Part shown: positions 25,716 to 35,800 of the stretch, one piece after another
Position numbering within the stretch: position 1 is the first letter of the stretch
Layout of the letters: every line of letters begins with the position of its first letter
NCBI GenBank assembly: GCA_964604825.1
Contig: CAZSAL010000002.1
Span: 37,961 to 101,960, forward strand
Reading direction: 5' to 3'
Length of the DNA stretch: 64,000 bases
DNA from: CAZSAL01 sp964604825
GTDB taxonomy: Bacteria > Elusimicrobiota > Elusimicrobia > 2-01-FULL-59-12
Program-made: the position numbers and the translations under genes
Notes under the pieces: generated by a model
What the model saw: only the letters and a program-made list of their open reading frames with translations
Database searches by the model: none
Told to the model about the DNA's origin: nothing

Positions 25716-26956
25716 AACTGCTTTACCTGTTCTTTTTCATGCCGTCTCTAGTCTGGGGAGATAATGCCGCTCCAGGTTTTGTCCCCATGTTGCCGGATTT
25801 TATGGGCGAGACCGAACATTTTCTGAAAGTCCTTGAAGCGGAACCAGAAAATCCGCAGGCTCATCAGCGCATCGCTCTGATCATTCAGGAACTGGAAACG
25901 CAGCAGCATGCCCGTACCGAAAAGGAAAGGCTTCAGATCCTAAAGGAATCCACCCACATTCTTGGAGCGAGAGAAAAATTCACCAGGGCGCTGAAGCAGG
26001 CTTTTCAACAGGCGATGTACAAGCCTATGAGCGTAAAAAAGGAACGTCTAAAAAACCGCTGCGAAGAAGCCAGGTTGGAAAAAGATTTGGGGCATTTCCT
26101 GGCCGCCGAAGATCTCCTTTTAGATGTGCTGGAAGAAGATAGATCCTACGCTCAGGCGCAAAGGGACTTAAGCGATCTGCAGGCAGAAGTCAGGATGCTG
26201 CTCGATCACGGGTTATCGGTGTCCACTATGGAGCGGTATGCCCTTGAGGGCTTTTACGCTTATGGCCAGGCGGATTATGCTGCAGCCGCAGCGGCCTGGG
26301 ATAAAGCCCGCCAACTGCTGAATCAGATGGAGCCCTCCGGCCGTCAGAGCCTGGGGTCTCTTCATTTTGAGAAGCACGAAAAGATAGCGCGGGCGCATGT
26401 TGAAGAAGAAAAACAGGTCAGAGCCGTTGCGAATACTTTTTCACGGGGCGTAGAAAACCTGCGGGCCGGACGTCCCTTGGAAGCATTGAGCCTTTTCCGT
26501 CAAGTTGCGATAGCTAATCCGGAATATCCGCATCTGGCGGAATATCTGCTTCAGGCTGAAGCGGACGCGGAAAGGGACAGGACCAGGAGGCTCAGCCTTA
26601 GTAAAAAACAGGAGGCGGATCGATGGTTCAGGGAAGGGCTCGATGCGCTTGAACGCGGGAAAAGCGCTTTAGCTGAGAAAGATTTCGATGAAACGCTGAA
26701 GCTTGATCCCGGCAATCCTCAGGCGGAATCGTACATTAAAGTTGCCAGGGCCGAGCTGGATCGCCAGGAAGATCCCAAAGCATCCCAGGCTCACTATGAG
26801 GCTGGTCTTGTGGCTTATGCCAGCGGGAAGCTCGATGAGGCAAGCCGCGAATGGCGCATCGCATCCCGCCTTGACTCGCATAACGAAAAAGCCGCCAGGG
26901 CCCTGGTTAAAGTGGAGAAAGAAATTTCCCTGTTCAAGAATCCGCAAACACCGTGA
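25712..26956 (+). CDS. Exported TPR-repeat protein
   Basis: The ATG at 25712 overlaps the previous stop (ATGA) and gives a good signal peptide (MKLLYLFFFMPSLVWGD); a longer in-frame start at 25652 lies inside the previous gene. The 414-residue product is almost all helix, with TPR units near FLKVLEAEPENPQAHQRIAL, ALSLFRQVAIANPEYPHLAE, AEKDFDETLKLDPGNPQAES and GKLDEASREWRIASRLDSHN. It is probably a periplasmic scaffold for its operon partners. The downstream histidine kinase overlaps it by 4 bp. Confidence 0.78.
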   Translation: MKLLYLFFFMPSLVWGDNAAPGFVPMLPDFMGETEHFLKVLEAEPENPQAHQRIALIIQELETQQHARTEKERLQILKESTHILGAREKFTRALKQAFQQAMYKPMSVKKERLKNRCEEARLEKDLGHFLAAEDLLLDVLEEDRSYAQAQRDLSDLQAEVRMLLDHGLSVSTMERYALEGFYAYGQADYAAAAAAWDKARQLLNQMEPSGRQSLGSLHFEKHEKIARAHVEEEKQVRAVANTFSRGVENLRAGRPLEALSLFRQVAIANPEYPHLAEYLLQAEADAERDRTRRLSLSKKQEADRWFREGLDALERGKSALAEKDFDETLKLDPGNPQAESYIKVARAELDRQEDPKASQAHYEAGLVAYASGKLDEASREWRIASRLDSHNEKAARALVKVEKEISLFKNPQTP

Positions 26957-28362
26957 GACTCTTTCCTAAACTCGCGCTGACGGTATTATCCCTTCTCATA
27001 TTGACATGCGCTCTTCTTGCCGGATGTTTTTACTGGTCTGAACAACGGCAGATTCGCCTGGAAATCGGCCAGCAGGAACAAGGAATCCTGGATAACCTCG
27101 TTCACATAGCGCAGGAATCGTTCCTGTCCAATGACGACCTGTTGCTTGTTAAATACGTCGGGTGGCTCAGAAACTGGAATTCGGATATCGTCAGCGCCAG
27201 CATTGTGGAAACGCACGGTGAAATTCGCGCGCATTCCGAACCGGATCGCATCGGCAAGAAGATGACCGATAAACCTGGAGGATCGGACGTCCTCTTATTC
27301 AGCCAACCTGTTTATCTGGGACACAAGTGGCTGGGCACAGCGTCCATCGCCTTCTCCGCGCAAGCGATCGAAAAACTGATAAAGAACCGTCTGCATCATT
27401 TGAAGCTTCGGATCTGTCTGGCATGCAGCCTCTGCGGGATATTGGGAGTTGCGGCGGCTTTTCTTTTTGCGATGACGCTGGCCCGCCCGGTAAACCATTT
27501 ATCAACCGCCATGCGGAATATCGCATCGGGGGAGTGGTCGCCGAATCTGCATTCGATAGACATGAGAAAGGATGAAATCGGCGCCCTTGCCGCGTCGCTT
27601 AAGGCTATGGCTGCCCGTCTGGGGGAACTCGACCGGATGAAGGAGGATTTTGTGTCTGCGGTGACGCATGAACTTCGTTCGCCTTTAGGGGCGATCGAAT
27701 CTTATTTAAGGCTTATGCGCGAAGAAAAACCTGCGCACCCGCCCGACGAATGGCCGCTTTATCTGGAGCGCATGGAATTCAATACGCAGAGGCTGACCCG
27801 GTTCGTAAACGATCTGCTTGATGTAGCGGCGCTCGAGCGGGGGAAAATCCAGATGAAGCGCCGGCCGGTGGATCTTGCTGTGCTTATCAAAGAGGTTATG
27901 CAGCTTTTTGACGCGAAATTGCGGGAATGCAGTCTGGCGGTTTCCCTGGAGTTCGGTTCTGGACTTCCCGAGGTCTCCGCCGACGGAGACAAGATCCGCC
28001 AGGTGCTTATAAATTTCGTATCTAATGCCATTAAATTCACTCCTTCCGGAGGCCGTATAACCGTTTCCGCGAAACAGGAATCGGATAAAGCCGTCATCGT
28101 TAGGGTTGCGGATACCGGTTTAGGAATATCCCCGTCCGATCAGGAAAAACTTTTCAATAAGTTCGAACAGGTCCGGGAAGCGCGACTGCAGATAAAGGGG
28201 CCCAAGGGAACCGGCCTTGGCCTGGCTATCAGCCGGGCGCTCGTAGAAATGCATGGCGGCCATGTCGGTGTTTCAAGCGAGCCGGGTAAAGGCAGTATCT
28301 TTTACTTCACTCTGCCGGTTGAGAACGCGGAGAGCAGAGTACATTCTTTGTTAATCAATTAA
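26953..28362 (+). CDS. Membrane sensor histidine kinase
   Basis: This 469-residue kinase has TM1 (about 6-28), a periplasmic sensing loop of roughly 120 residues, TM2 (about 152-175), a HAMP linker (RPVNHLSTAMRNIASGEW), HisKA with the phospho-acceptor in VTHELRSPLGAIE (His near 239), and an ATPase domain with N-box NFVSNAIKFTPSGG, G1 VADTGLGISPSD and G2 GTGLGLAISRALVEMHGG. All catalytic motifs look intact. It begins within the TPR gene (4-bp overlap) and is followed 14 bp later by the receiver-sigma gene, its obvious partner. Confidence 0.92.
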   Translation: MRLFPKLALTVLSLLILTCALLAGCFYWSEQRQIRLEIGQQEQGILDNLVHIAQESFLSNDDLLLVKYVGWLRNWNSDIVSASIVETHGEIRAHSEPDRIGKKMTDKPGGSDVLLFSQPVYLGHKWLGTASIAFSAQAIEKLIKNRLHHLKLRICLACSLCGILGVAAAFLFAMTLARPVNHLSTAMRNIASGEWSPNLHSIDMRKDEIGALAASLKAMAARLGELDRMKEDFVSAVTHELRSPLGAIESYLRLMREEKPAHPPDEWPLYLERMEFNTQRLTRFVNDLLDVAALERGKIQMKRRPVDLAVLIKEVMQLFDAKLRECSLAVSLEFGSGLPEVSADGDKIRQVLINFVSNAIKFTPSGGRITVSAKQESDKAVIVRVADTGLGISPSDQEKLFNKFEQVREARLQIKGPKGTGLGLAISRALVEMHGGHVGVSSEPGKGSIFYFTLPVENAESRVHSLLIN

Positions 28363-28376
28363 TCGGAGGGTTCCTC

Positions 28377-29345
28377 ATGAGCAATCAGGTTCTCTATATA
28401 GAAGATGAGCTGGATTATCAGATTCTGGTTAAGCGTATACTGAACAAAGCGGGTATTGCGGTGAAGACTGCCGATACTGCGGAGGAGGGATATCGGCAGT
28501 TGGAAAAGAGTAGACCGGGTCTTCTTTTGCTGGACATAAACCTTCCCGGCGCCGATGGATACAGTGTTTGTCGGAAAATTCGAGCTGAAGCAGAGTTGCT
28601 GGATATGCCGGTTCTGATGCTTACCGTGCGCCGCAGGCCGGAAGAATGGCTTGAGGGGTTTGGCTCAGGAGCTGATGATTATCTTTCAAAGCCGCTCAAT
28701 CCTCCTGAGCTCGTGGAGCGGGTTATCAGCGGCCTTCAGGGGAAGTCGCGTAGGGCTTTCGGAAGCGGTGGACCGGAGCATCAGCTGATCCAGGCCGCTC
28801 TCGCCGGCAACCGCACTGCGTTTGAAGTGCTGATTCAGCGATATCGCTGTACCCTGACGGACTACATTCGAGCGTATGCGCGTTCGCCTGACGAGCTGGA
28901 GGACATCGTGTCCAGGGCTTATCTCATCGCCTATAAGAAAATGCATCTTTTCCGCGGTGATTCCTCATTCCTCACATGGATCTGCCGCATTGCGATTAAT
29001 GAAGCAAACCATGAACGCCGGAAAACGCCTGTGGTCTATCTGGAGGATTGCTTCCGCGGCCGAGGGGAAAGGGGCTGCTCACAACTGTCTGAGCCTGATC
29101 GTTCCGGCGAAGGTTTAATCAACCAATCAAAAAAAGAACAGCTTAAAACTGCAATCCGCCGCGTCCCTCGCCGTTACCGCGAAATGCTTAAGTGGCGGCA
29201 TATTCAAAATCTTCCCTGCAAAAATATATCCGATCGATTGAAAGTTCCCCTCGGAACCGTCATGTCGCGGTTGTTCACCGCCAGGCGCCTGCTTATAAAG
29301 GCGTGGAAGAAAGCAGAGGCAGGCCCGAACAACAGCAGTAACTAA
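28377..29345 (+). CDS. Response regulator receiver domain fused to an ECF-type sigma factor
   Basis: This 322-residue protein joins two modules. Residues 1-122 form a receiver domain with acidic pair EDE, phospho-acceptor Asp near 53 (LLLLDINLPGADG) and Lys near 104 (YLSKPLN). Residues 135-200 are sigma-70 region 2 (DELEDIVSRAYLIAYKKMHL, SSFLTWICRIAINEANHE). Residues about 250-312 are region 4 (RVPRRYREMLKWRHI, GTVMSRLFTARRLL). It therefore looks like a sigma factor controlled directly by phosphorylation from the kinase just upstream. A GGAGG site precedes the ATG. The last residues NNSSN and the stop are encoded by the intergenic repeat family that follows. PhyR has the opposite domain order and is an anti-anti-sigma factor. 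Confidence 0.88.
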   Translation: MSNQVLYIEDELDYQILVKRILNKAGIAVKTADTAEEGYRQLEKSRPGLLLLDINLPGADGYSVCRKIRAEAELLDMPVLMLTVRRRPEEWLEGFGSGADDYLSKPLNPPELVERVISGLQGKSRRAFGSGGPEHQLIQAALAGNRTAFEVLIQRYRCTLTDYIRAYARSPDELEDIVSRAYLIAYKKMHLFRGDSSFLTWICRIAINEANHERRKTPVVYLEDCFRGRGERGCSQLSEPDRSGEGLINQSKKEQLKTAIRRVPRRYREMLKWRHIQNLPCKNISDRLKVPLGTVMSRLFTARRLLIKAWKKAEAGPNNSSN

Positions 29346-29417
29346 AGGGCCGAACTAGGCCCTGCAGTTACTGTTGTTACTCGGCCCTTTAGTAACTCGG
29401 CCCTGTAGTTACTAAAA
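29334..29417. repeat. Second GTAACTACAGGGCCGA-family repeat cluster
   Basis: Between the sigma-factor stop and mfd the sequence carries GTAACTAAAGGGCC then GGCCCTGCAGTTAC as an imperfect stem, plus GTTACTCGGCCCTTTAGTAAC and TCGGCCCTGTAGTTAC. These are the same words as at 10300-10463. It may terminate the upstream operon by hairpin formation and overlaps the sigma-factor stop codon. Confidence 0.75.
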
Positions 29418-29424
29418 TGACGTT

Positions 29425-32400
29425 ATGCAATTGAACGGCCATTCGCTGGATACCGCTGTTTCTTCGGTGGTGGCAGCGCTTAAGAATCCGCCGGTTTTTC
29501 TCACGGGCCTGCCGGGCGGTGGGAAAAGTTATTTCCTGTCAGCGCTCGCAGACTCCCTGAAGCGCCCCATTCTTGTTGTAATGCCTGAAGATATCGATGC
29601 CGAGGGCCTGGTCGCCGATTTGGAAGCCTGGATAAACCTGCGCCCTTCGAATGAGCGCCTGCCTTTGCTGCTTTTGCCTGAGCAGGATGCCGCCGTGCGT
29701 ATCGCCTCTCTTGAAGCCTGGAAAAAATCGCCGCGTTCCATTGTTGTTGCGTCTTTGGCTGCGCTTGATGCGGCTGTGCTTTCCCCTGAGCAGCTTGCCA
29801 GCCAGACTTTGGAACTGCGGCCCGGACGCAGCTATCCCAGAGCATCGCTGCTTGAATCCATCGCTGCGGGAGGATACGAGCGCACGGACATGGTGGAAAT
29901 GGAAGGGGAAATTGCCGTGCGCGGCGAGGTTGTCGATATCTGGTCGCCTGGAACGGAGAAACCATGGCGCCTGCTTTTCGACGGAGATCAGCTTGAATCC
30001 CTGCGCGGGTTCCATCCCGGCACGCAGCGCTCCGAAGCCTATCTTGATCCGCAGATTCTTTTGCCCATAAGGGAAACCAAAGGAACCGGCCGCGTAGCTG
30101 ATTACGCTCCGGCAGACACAGTCTGGTTCTGGGACGAAGTCGCCCCCCTCCCTGCACCCTCCCCCTCGAGGGAGGAGGGCGTGGGTGGACACATCCTCTA
30201 TAAAGGGCTCCCTTCTCCGAAGGCGATTGATCTTGGTTTTCATTCCACTGCGGGATTAGCCGGCCGGCTTTCGCGCGCCGCCCAGGAAGCTAAAAAATAT
30301 CACGACAACGACTGGCGGGTCTGCTTTTTCAGCTACAACACAGGTGAAAGCGAGCGTCTTGCGGAACTGCTGGAAGAGGAGCTCGGTTCGCACCGTATTG
30401 AAGGCATGGAATTTTTAATCGGCCCCCTGCGCGAAGGGTTTTTGTTGGAAGATGTAAGACCACTGATCCCTTCCCCCCCGGAGGGGGAAGGTGCGGATGG
30501 GGGGGAACACAAGGGCGCTCACCCCCCACCTCTATCCTCCCCCTCAAGGGGGGAGGACGGTAGTAAAGGCCTTGTCGTCTTCACCAACTCGGAAATTTTC
30601 GGACGCTATCACCGCAGGCCGCGCCTTCCCAAGTTCAAAGGCGGCCAGGCGATACGCGAAGCGCACGATCTGCGGCCCGGCCAGTATGTGGTACACGAGC
30701 TTTACGGCGTAGGCCGCTACAAGGGGCTTGAACTGCTCCAGGCCGGGGGCCAGGAAGCGGAGTATCTGAAGCTCGAATACCGCGGAGGGGACAGGCTTTA
30801 CGTGCCGCTTTCCGATTTCAGGCAGGTGCAGAAGTATTCCGGTTCCGAAGGAAAGACTCCCAGGCTGAATTCTCTTGATACCGCGGCCTGGGAGCGCGTC
30901 AAGGCGCGCGTAAAGGAAGGCATCGAGGAAGTAGCAAAAGATTTATTGAAAGTGCATGCGCAGCGCGCCGCCCTGCCAGGTTACGCCTTCCCGGAAGACG
31001 GACATCTGGAACAGGAGTTTGCCGCTTCCTTTGTATATGAGGAAACCGCAGACCAGATCAATGCCATAGGCGAAGTGAAAAAGGACATGGAATCGCCCAG
31101 GCCCATGGACCGCCTGATTTTAGGCGACGTGGGCTACGGCAAGACCGAAGTCGCCATGCGCGCAGCCTTTAAAGCCGTAGTCAATTCCATGCAGGTGGCT
31201 GTACTTGTTCCCACAACCATCCTCGCGGAGCAGCATTTCCGGACATTCTCGGAACGTTTCGCGGACTATCCGGCGAAAATCGGAATGTTGTCGCGGTTTC
31301 AAAGCCCGAAAGAGGTGCGTGAAACGCTCGCGGGCATCGCCGGCGGCACGATCGATATCGTCATAGGCACGCACCGCATGTTCCAGAAGGATGTGCATTT
31401 CAAGGAGCTGGGTCTGCTCATTATCGACGAAGAACACCGCTTCGGCGTGAAGCACAAGGAACAGTTGAAAAAACTGCGCGCGCACCTGGACGTTTTGACG
31501 ATGACGGCAACACCCATACCGCGCACGCTTTCCTTTGCCATGTCGGGCTTAAGGGAACTGTCCATCATCGAGACTCCTCCAACGGGACGTCTGCCCATCA
31601 GCACTTTTGTCGGGCCGCTGGAGGACGCGGTGGTCAGGGAGACGATTCAAAAGGAACTTGACCGGAAGGGACAGGTCTTTTACGTTCACAACCGCGTACA
31701 GTCGCTGAACAAGCGGCTGGAATTTCTGAGGAAGCTGATGCCCGGAGTATCGATCGGCGTGGTGCACGGGCAGATGACCGGCGATGCGATCGAAAAAACC
31801 ATGTGGGAGTTCCTGCACGAGAAGCACCAGATCCTGCTGGCCACAAGCATTATTGAATCGGGCCTGGACATTCCCACGGTGAACACGCTCATCGTCGAAG
31901 ACGCCGAAGAATTCGGTCTGGCGCAGCTTTATCAGTTGCGCGGCAGGGTTGGCCGCGAAAGGCAGAAGGCTTTCTGCTACCTGTTCTATTCTCCGTCCAT
32001 GCCCCTTTCCTCGGACGCGCGCGAGCGGCTCGAAGCTCTGCGCGAATTCACGCAGCTGGGCAGCGGCTACCGCCTGGCTGTGCGCGATATGGAAATCCGC
32101 GGCGCGGGAAATCTGCTCGGGCAGGAACAGCATGGCTTCATCGCGGCGGTCGGGCTTGATCTTTATTCGCAGCTTCTGCAGGAAGAAATCGGCCGCTTAA
32201 AAGGCGAAGCAGCTCCGGCCGCGAAGCGTTTCCCGAGCATGGATCTGGCGGCCCACGCCTTTCTCCCCGCGGAATACCTGCCTTCGGAAGAGCTGCGTAT
32301 CCTTTTTTACAAGAAGCTGGCGTCCGCGGAACGTTTCCAGGATGTGGATTCCATCCAGAATGAGTTGGAAGACAGGTTCGGCGCGCTGCCGGAGGAGGCG

Positions 32401-32670
32401 AAGGAACTCATCCAGATTTCGCATCTGCGTCTGAAGGCCTGTGAGCTGGGCATTTCCGGCGTGATTCAAAAACCGTCAGCGCTCGAAATCCAGTTCCTGG
32501 AAAACTCGCCGGTCCTGCCGCAGCGCCTGGTAGAGCTGAGTTCCGAGCGCTCGAATGTGCGCTTTCGCCCCGGTCCGCCCTTCACCCTGCAGATTCAGTC
32601 CGCTGGTTACGAAGCGCAGGGAGCGATACGTTATCTGGACAATCTTTTCGACACCCTCCGTCCGCAGTAG
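29425..32670 (+). CDS. mfd: Transcription-repair coupling factor
   Basis: This 1081-residue Mfd releases stalled RNA polymerase and recruits UvrA to lesions. The N-terminal UvrB-like region (GLPGGGKSYFLSALADSL), the polymerase-interacting domain (LRPGQYVVHELYGVGRYKGL) and the RecG-like translocase are present. The translocase shows motif I GDVGYGKTEVAMRA, DEEHRFGVKHKEQ, TATPIPRTL, and the RQL-type QLYQLRGRVGRERQKAFCY. The C-terminal D7 domain follows. Two proline/glycine-rich inserts (about residues 237-258 and 348-386) are encoded by GC-rich palindromes that preserve the frame. No strong ribosome binding site precedes the ATG. Confidence 0.95.
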   Translation: MQLNGHSLDTAVSSVVAALKNPPVFLTGLPGGGKSYFLSALADSLKRPILVVMPEDIDAEGLVADLEAWINLRPSNERLPLLLLPEQDAAVRIASLEAWKKSPRSIVVASLAALDAAVLSPEQLASQTLELRPGRSYPRASLLESIAAGGYERTDMVEMEGEIAVRGEVVDIWSPGTEKPWRLLFDGDQLESLRGFHPGTQRSEAYLDPQILLPIRETKGTGRVADYAPADTVWFWDEVAPLPAPSPSREEGVGGHILYKGLPSPKAIDLGFHSTAGLAGRLSRAAQEAKKYHDNDWRVCFFSYNTGESERLAELLEEELGSHRIEGMEFLIGPLREGFLLEDVRPLIPSPPEGEGADGGEHKGAHPPPLSSPSRGEDGSKGLVVFTNSEIFGRYHRRPRLPKFKGGQAIREAHDLRPGQYVVHELYGVGRYKGLELLQAGGQEAEYLKLEYRGGDRLYVPLSDFRQVQKYSGSEGKTPRLNSLDTAAWERVKARVKEGIEEVAKDLLKVHAQRAALPGYAFPEDGHLEQEFAASFVYEETADQINAIGEVKKDMESPRPMDRLILGDVGYGKTEVAMRAAFKAVVNSMQVAVLVPTTILAEQHFRTFSERFADYPAKIGMLSRFQSPKEVRETLAGIAGGTIDIVIGTHRMFQKDVHFKELGLLIIDEEHRFGVKHKEQLKKLRAHLDVLTMTATPIPRTLSFAMSGLRELSIIETPPTGRLPISTFVGPLEDAVVRETIQKELDRKGQVFYVHNRVQSLNKRLEFLRKLMPGVSIGVVHGQMTGDAIEKTMWEFLHEKHQILLATSIIESGLDIPTVNTLIVEDAEEFGLAQLYQLRGRVGRERQKAFCYLFYSPSMPLSSDARERLEALREFTQLGSGYRLAVRDMEIRGAGNLLGQEQHGFIAAVGLDLYSQLLQEEIGRLKGEAAPAAKRFPSMDLAAHAFLPAEYLPSEELRILFYKKLASAERFQDVDSIQNELEDRFGALPEEAKELIQISHLRLKACELGISGVIQKPSALEIQFLENSPVLPQRLVELSSERSNVRFRPGPPFTLQIQSAGYEAQGAIRYLDNLFDTLRPQ
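30143..30190. repeat. Palindromic repeat inserted in frame in mfd (first)
   Basis: The core CCCTCCCCCTCGAGGGAGGAGGG (in two halves about CTCGAG) is an inverted repeat. It encodes LPAPSPSREEGVGG in a surface-loop position of the UvrB-like region. Confidence 0.7.
30466..30562. repeat. Paired palindromic repeats inserted in frame in mfd (second)
   Basis: CTTCCCCC/GGGGGAAG (30470-30490) and CCTCCCCC/GGGGGGAGG (30537-30557) form two hairpins that bracket a GGATGGGGG...CACCCCCCACC pair. They encode about 35 Pro/Gly/Glu-rich residues not expected in Mfd. The arrangement resembles a REP/BIME-type doublet. Confidence 0.72.
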
Positions 32671-32735
32671 ATCCCCAAAACGGGCCCATAAAATCCATAG
32701 GTATTTTGGACCTGAATAATTAGCCTTTAGTTGGA

Positions 32736-32764
32736 TTGTTTCATTTCCTCCTTCCCATTAAACT
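32736..32764 (+). promoter_or_regulatory. Possible promoter of the 1189-aa gene
   Basis: TTGTTT (32736-32741) and TAAACT (32759-32764) are spaced by 17 bp in an AT-rich gap of 133 bp after mfd. They lie 40 bp before the start codon. Confidence 0.35.
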
Positions 32765-32803
32765 ATGGCAAGGTTTCACAATATATTTTCATAGGAGTTT
32801 TAC

Positions 32804-35800
32804 GTGAATATGAAACAACTTAAATCCGGCCTGGCCCTTATTCTTTCTATCGTTCTTTTCGCCGAATCCGTCCCGGCTGTCCCCATCGCGCCTTCCCTCC
32901 CATCAAACGCTTTTAATATCACGCTGCCGGAACAGTTGGGATTTATCACCGATGCCCATAAGGCCAATTCGGCGGTAACCCGTCCGGACGTCATACTCAT
33001 CCAGGATTTACACGTCAACCGCTCCGTTCAACGGGCGATCTCCTCCATTCTGAAAACGCTTCAGCATCAGAACCTTCTTCCCGAACGGATTGCCGTCGAA
33101 GGCGCTTACGGTTCTGTGCCCGTTGAGGCCATGCAGAAACCAGACCCTGCCTTGCGCCGGCAAGCGGCCGATTACATGGTTTCCCAGGGCGAAATGCCCG
33201 GGGCCATGCATTTCGTCGTCACGGAGGGTCGTGGTGGACTTTATGGAATTGAAACCGACGGCCTTTATAAGGCTGATGTGGAAGCGTTCCGCCATTCCTA
33301 TATAGGAGGGGACTCGCTCCGTGCGCAGCTCGCGCGTCTGAAAAAGGCACTTCCGACACTGGCCCAAAATCCCGCTACCCGGGATAAAGCGGTATTGTTG
33401 GGAAAAGACATCACCGCAGCGGAAGCTTTCTTGAACCATCAGGTGATGCCGCAGGAGATGGAATCCACGCTGAGTCATCTGATGGTGGCCCTGGATCATT
33501 TCAAGAAAACCCTCCCCGCTGACAGCCAGAACCTGGTCGTTCCGCCGCTTTCCGCTGCCGTTCAGTTTTATGCCCTGGCCTCCCTTCGCGATCAAGCGCT
33601 TTTCAATCATTCCATGGAACTGCGTGCTGCGGATCGGCAAACCACGACCGTCATCGTAGCAGGGGGCTTTCATACGCAGGGACTGACGGAACAGATGAAA
33701 CGCTTGGGACTCAGCTACGCGGTGATTACGCCTTCCGTCCGCGAGCTTTCCCGCATCGATGAAAACCTTTATGTCGCTCGGCTGCTCGGCCGGCATCTGT
33801 CCGCGGAGGAAGCGCGCAGCGGGCTGGACTGGGCCTCCATGCAGATGCTTGCCGCGCCGATGAACTATGCCGCGGGAATTTATGGCAACGTGATCGCAGG
33901 GATACGAGTGAGGAGAAGCCTGAGGCAACGCCTGACGATGCTCCTATTGGCGGTTTTTGTAGCGACCTCATCGATGGGTGGTTGTTCACCGAAATCCTCA
34001 TCCTCCTTACCGCCTCTTCACGATACCTTGGTTAGTCAACCGTCCAACCTGCCGGATGCGACGCCATCCCGGCTGATTATTGCTCCCGACATCATCGCCG
34101 CCCTGAATGGGGAAGGCCAGGCGCTCAGCGGAGATATTATTAACGTCACCGGCGCGCACGCATTAGAAGATTCGGCTCTTGTTTTTACAGCCAGCGGACC
34201 GAGAGGCCGTCGCATTACTCCCGTCTTTACTGACGCCAACGGCCTTTCAGTGAGGGGAAGCGTCATAACCTGGATTCAGCCTTCCCCGCAGAGGTTTATG
34301 GTCAAGCTGGGCGAGTTGCATCCGCCGGAGGGTTTCGATTGGACACGGATTCGGCAAGTCCTCCTGTCTGCGAGCGGGCCAGTCGAGGTGACGCGTGAGC
34401 AGCTGGTTGATTTGAGAGCCATCCGCCAACGCGGATTTGCTCTGGGTGTATTTGCCGGCGGGATCGATGTGGAAACCACGCCGAAAGAAATGGATGACGG
34501 CAATCAGTTTGCGCCCTACAATGGGCTGGATCGCCGGATCGATGAGCGCCGCAAACCCTTTTCCGTTCTGTCATTTACCAACATCACGGATGATCCGCAA
34601 GTTCTTCGGGCCGAATGGAACCGGCTTGCCTCCAATGGTCAAACCCCCTTCGACACCATCGAATTCAAGCCGGAGGGAAGCAAAACTGACAATACCGTTC
34701 TTGCCAGGATCGCTGACGGGAAATATGACGACCTGATTCGCGCGCAGGCTCAAGCAGTCAAGGCCTTTGGAAAACCGATTATGATCCGCATCTTTCATGA
34801 ATTTAACGGTGATTGGTATCCCTGGTCTATTCGTAATAAGGAGGATATTCAGCATTTCGTGGATGCCTGGTTACACGTACAAACTATTTTCAATAAAGAA
34901 GAAGCGAATAACGCCCGCTGGGTGTTTGCTCCCGTTTACTACGAGTCCCCTTCGCTTCTAAAGGCGGAAAATAATGAACGATACAGCTTTGTGGCTGAAA
35001 TCGTAAATCGCATAACCAACCGCGGTGGAAGGATCGATCTTATGGGGTTGTCCGTCTATCAAAAAAGTGAGGGCTCTCCCGGCTTTAATGAAGCGGCCAC
35101 CGGGCTACTCGATCGTTTGAGCGGCTTCAGCGTTCCGATCGTCATAGCGGAGTTCGCTTCCGCAGATGAATCCCATTCCCCTGGAGGGAGAAGCCATAAG
35201 GCAGGTTTCTGGCGTTATTTCCGCACGGATTCGGCCAATGGCCTGTACCCCGAAGTTGTGGGTGGCTTCCTTTTTGATATTCGAAAACATGAAGGTAATA
35301 AATGGTTAGACTTTCGTCCAGAACCGAGAGATGCCGAGGAGCTCGAAAGTGACTCCTATTTCGCCCGTAACCCACTGTCCGATCTGCTGACGCACGGGAC
35401 TAAGGCTCCCTGGAGTGGCTCGATCAGCGTGTCCGCACCTGCTGCGGCTCCCGCGTCCGTGGCGTCAAAACCGGCTCCTTCCGGTTCGGAAACCTCCCCC
35501 GCCGCCACAAAGGCAGATCTGTCATTTAAATGGGCGCCATCCTCTAATTCTGGAGAAGGATGGTCCTCTCAAAGGATGACTCTCCCTACCCCCGTTAACG
35601 CCAGCGAATATAAGTCGCTGGTTCTTTATATCGCCGACGGGACAAAAGGACAAAAAATTAAAGTTCAAGTCCTTCGACCGGAACAGGATCCGAATTCTAG
35701 TGACGGACTGCTCGACAGCGTGACGCTGACCGGTGGCCCCCAAACGGTCGTTCTCCCTCTGCCCGGAACCAGAGAATTTGCCGCCGTTGTCGTTCACACC

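Noticed and set aside
29539..30243. A 234-codon reverse frame opposite the start of mfd
   Set aside because: It is antisense to conserved Mfd sequence and lacks any recognisable domain.
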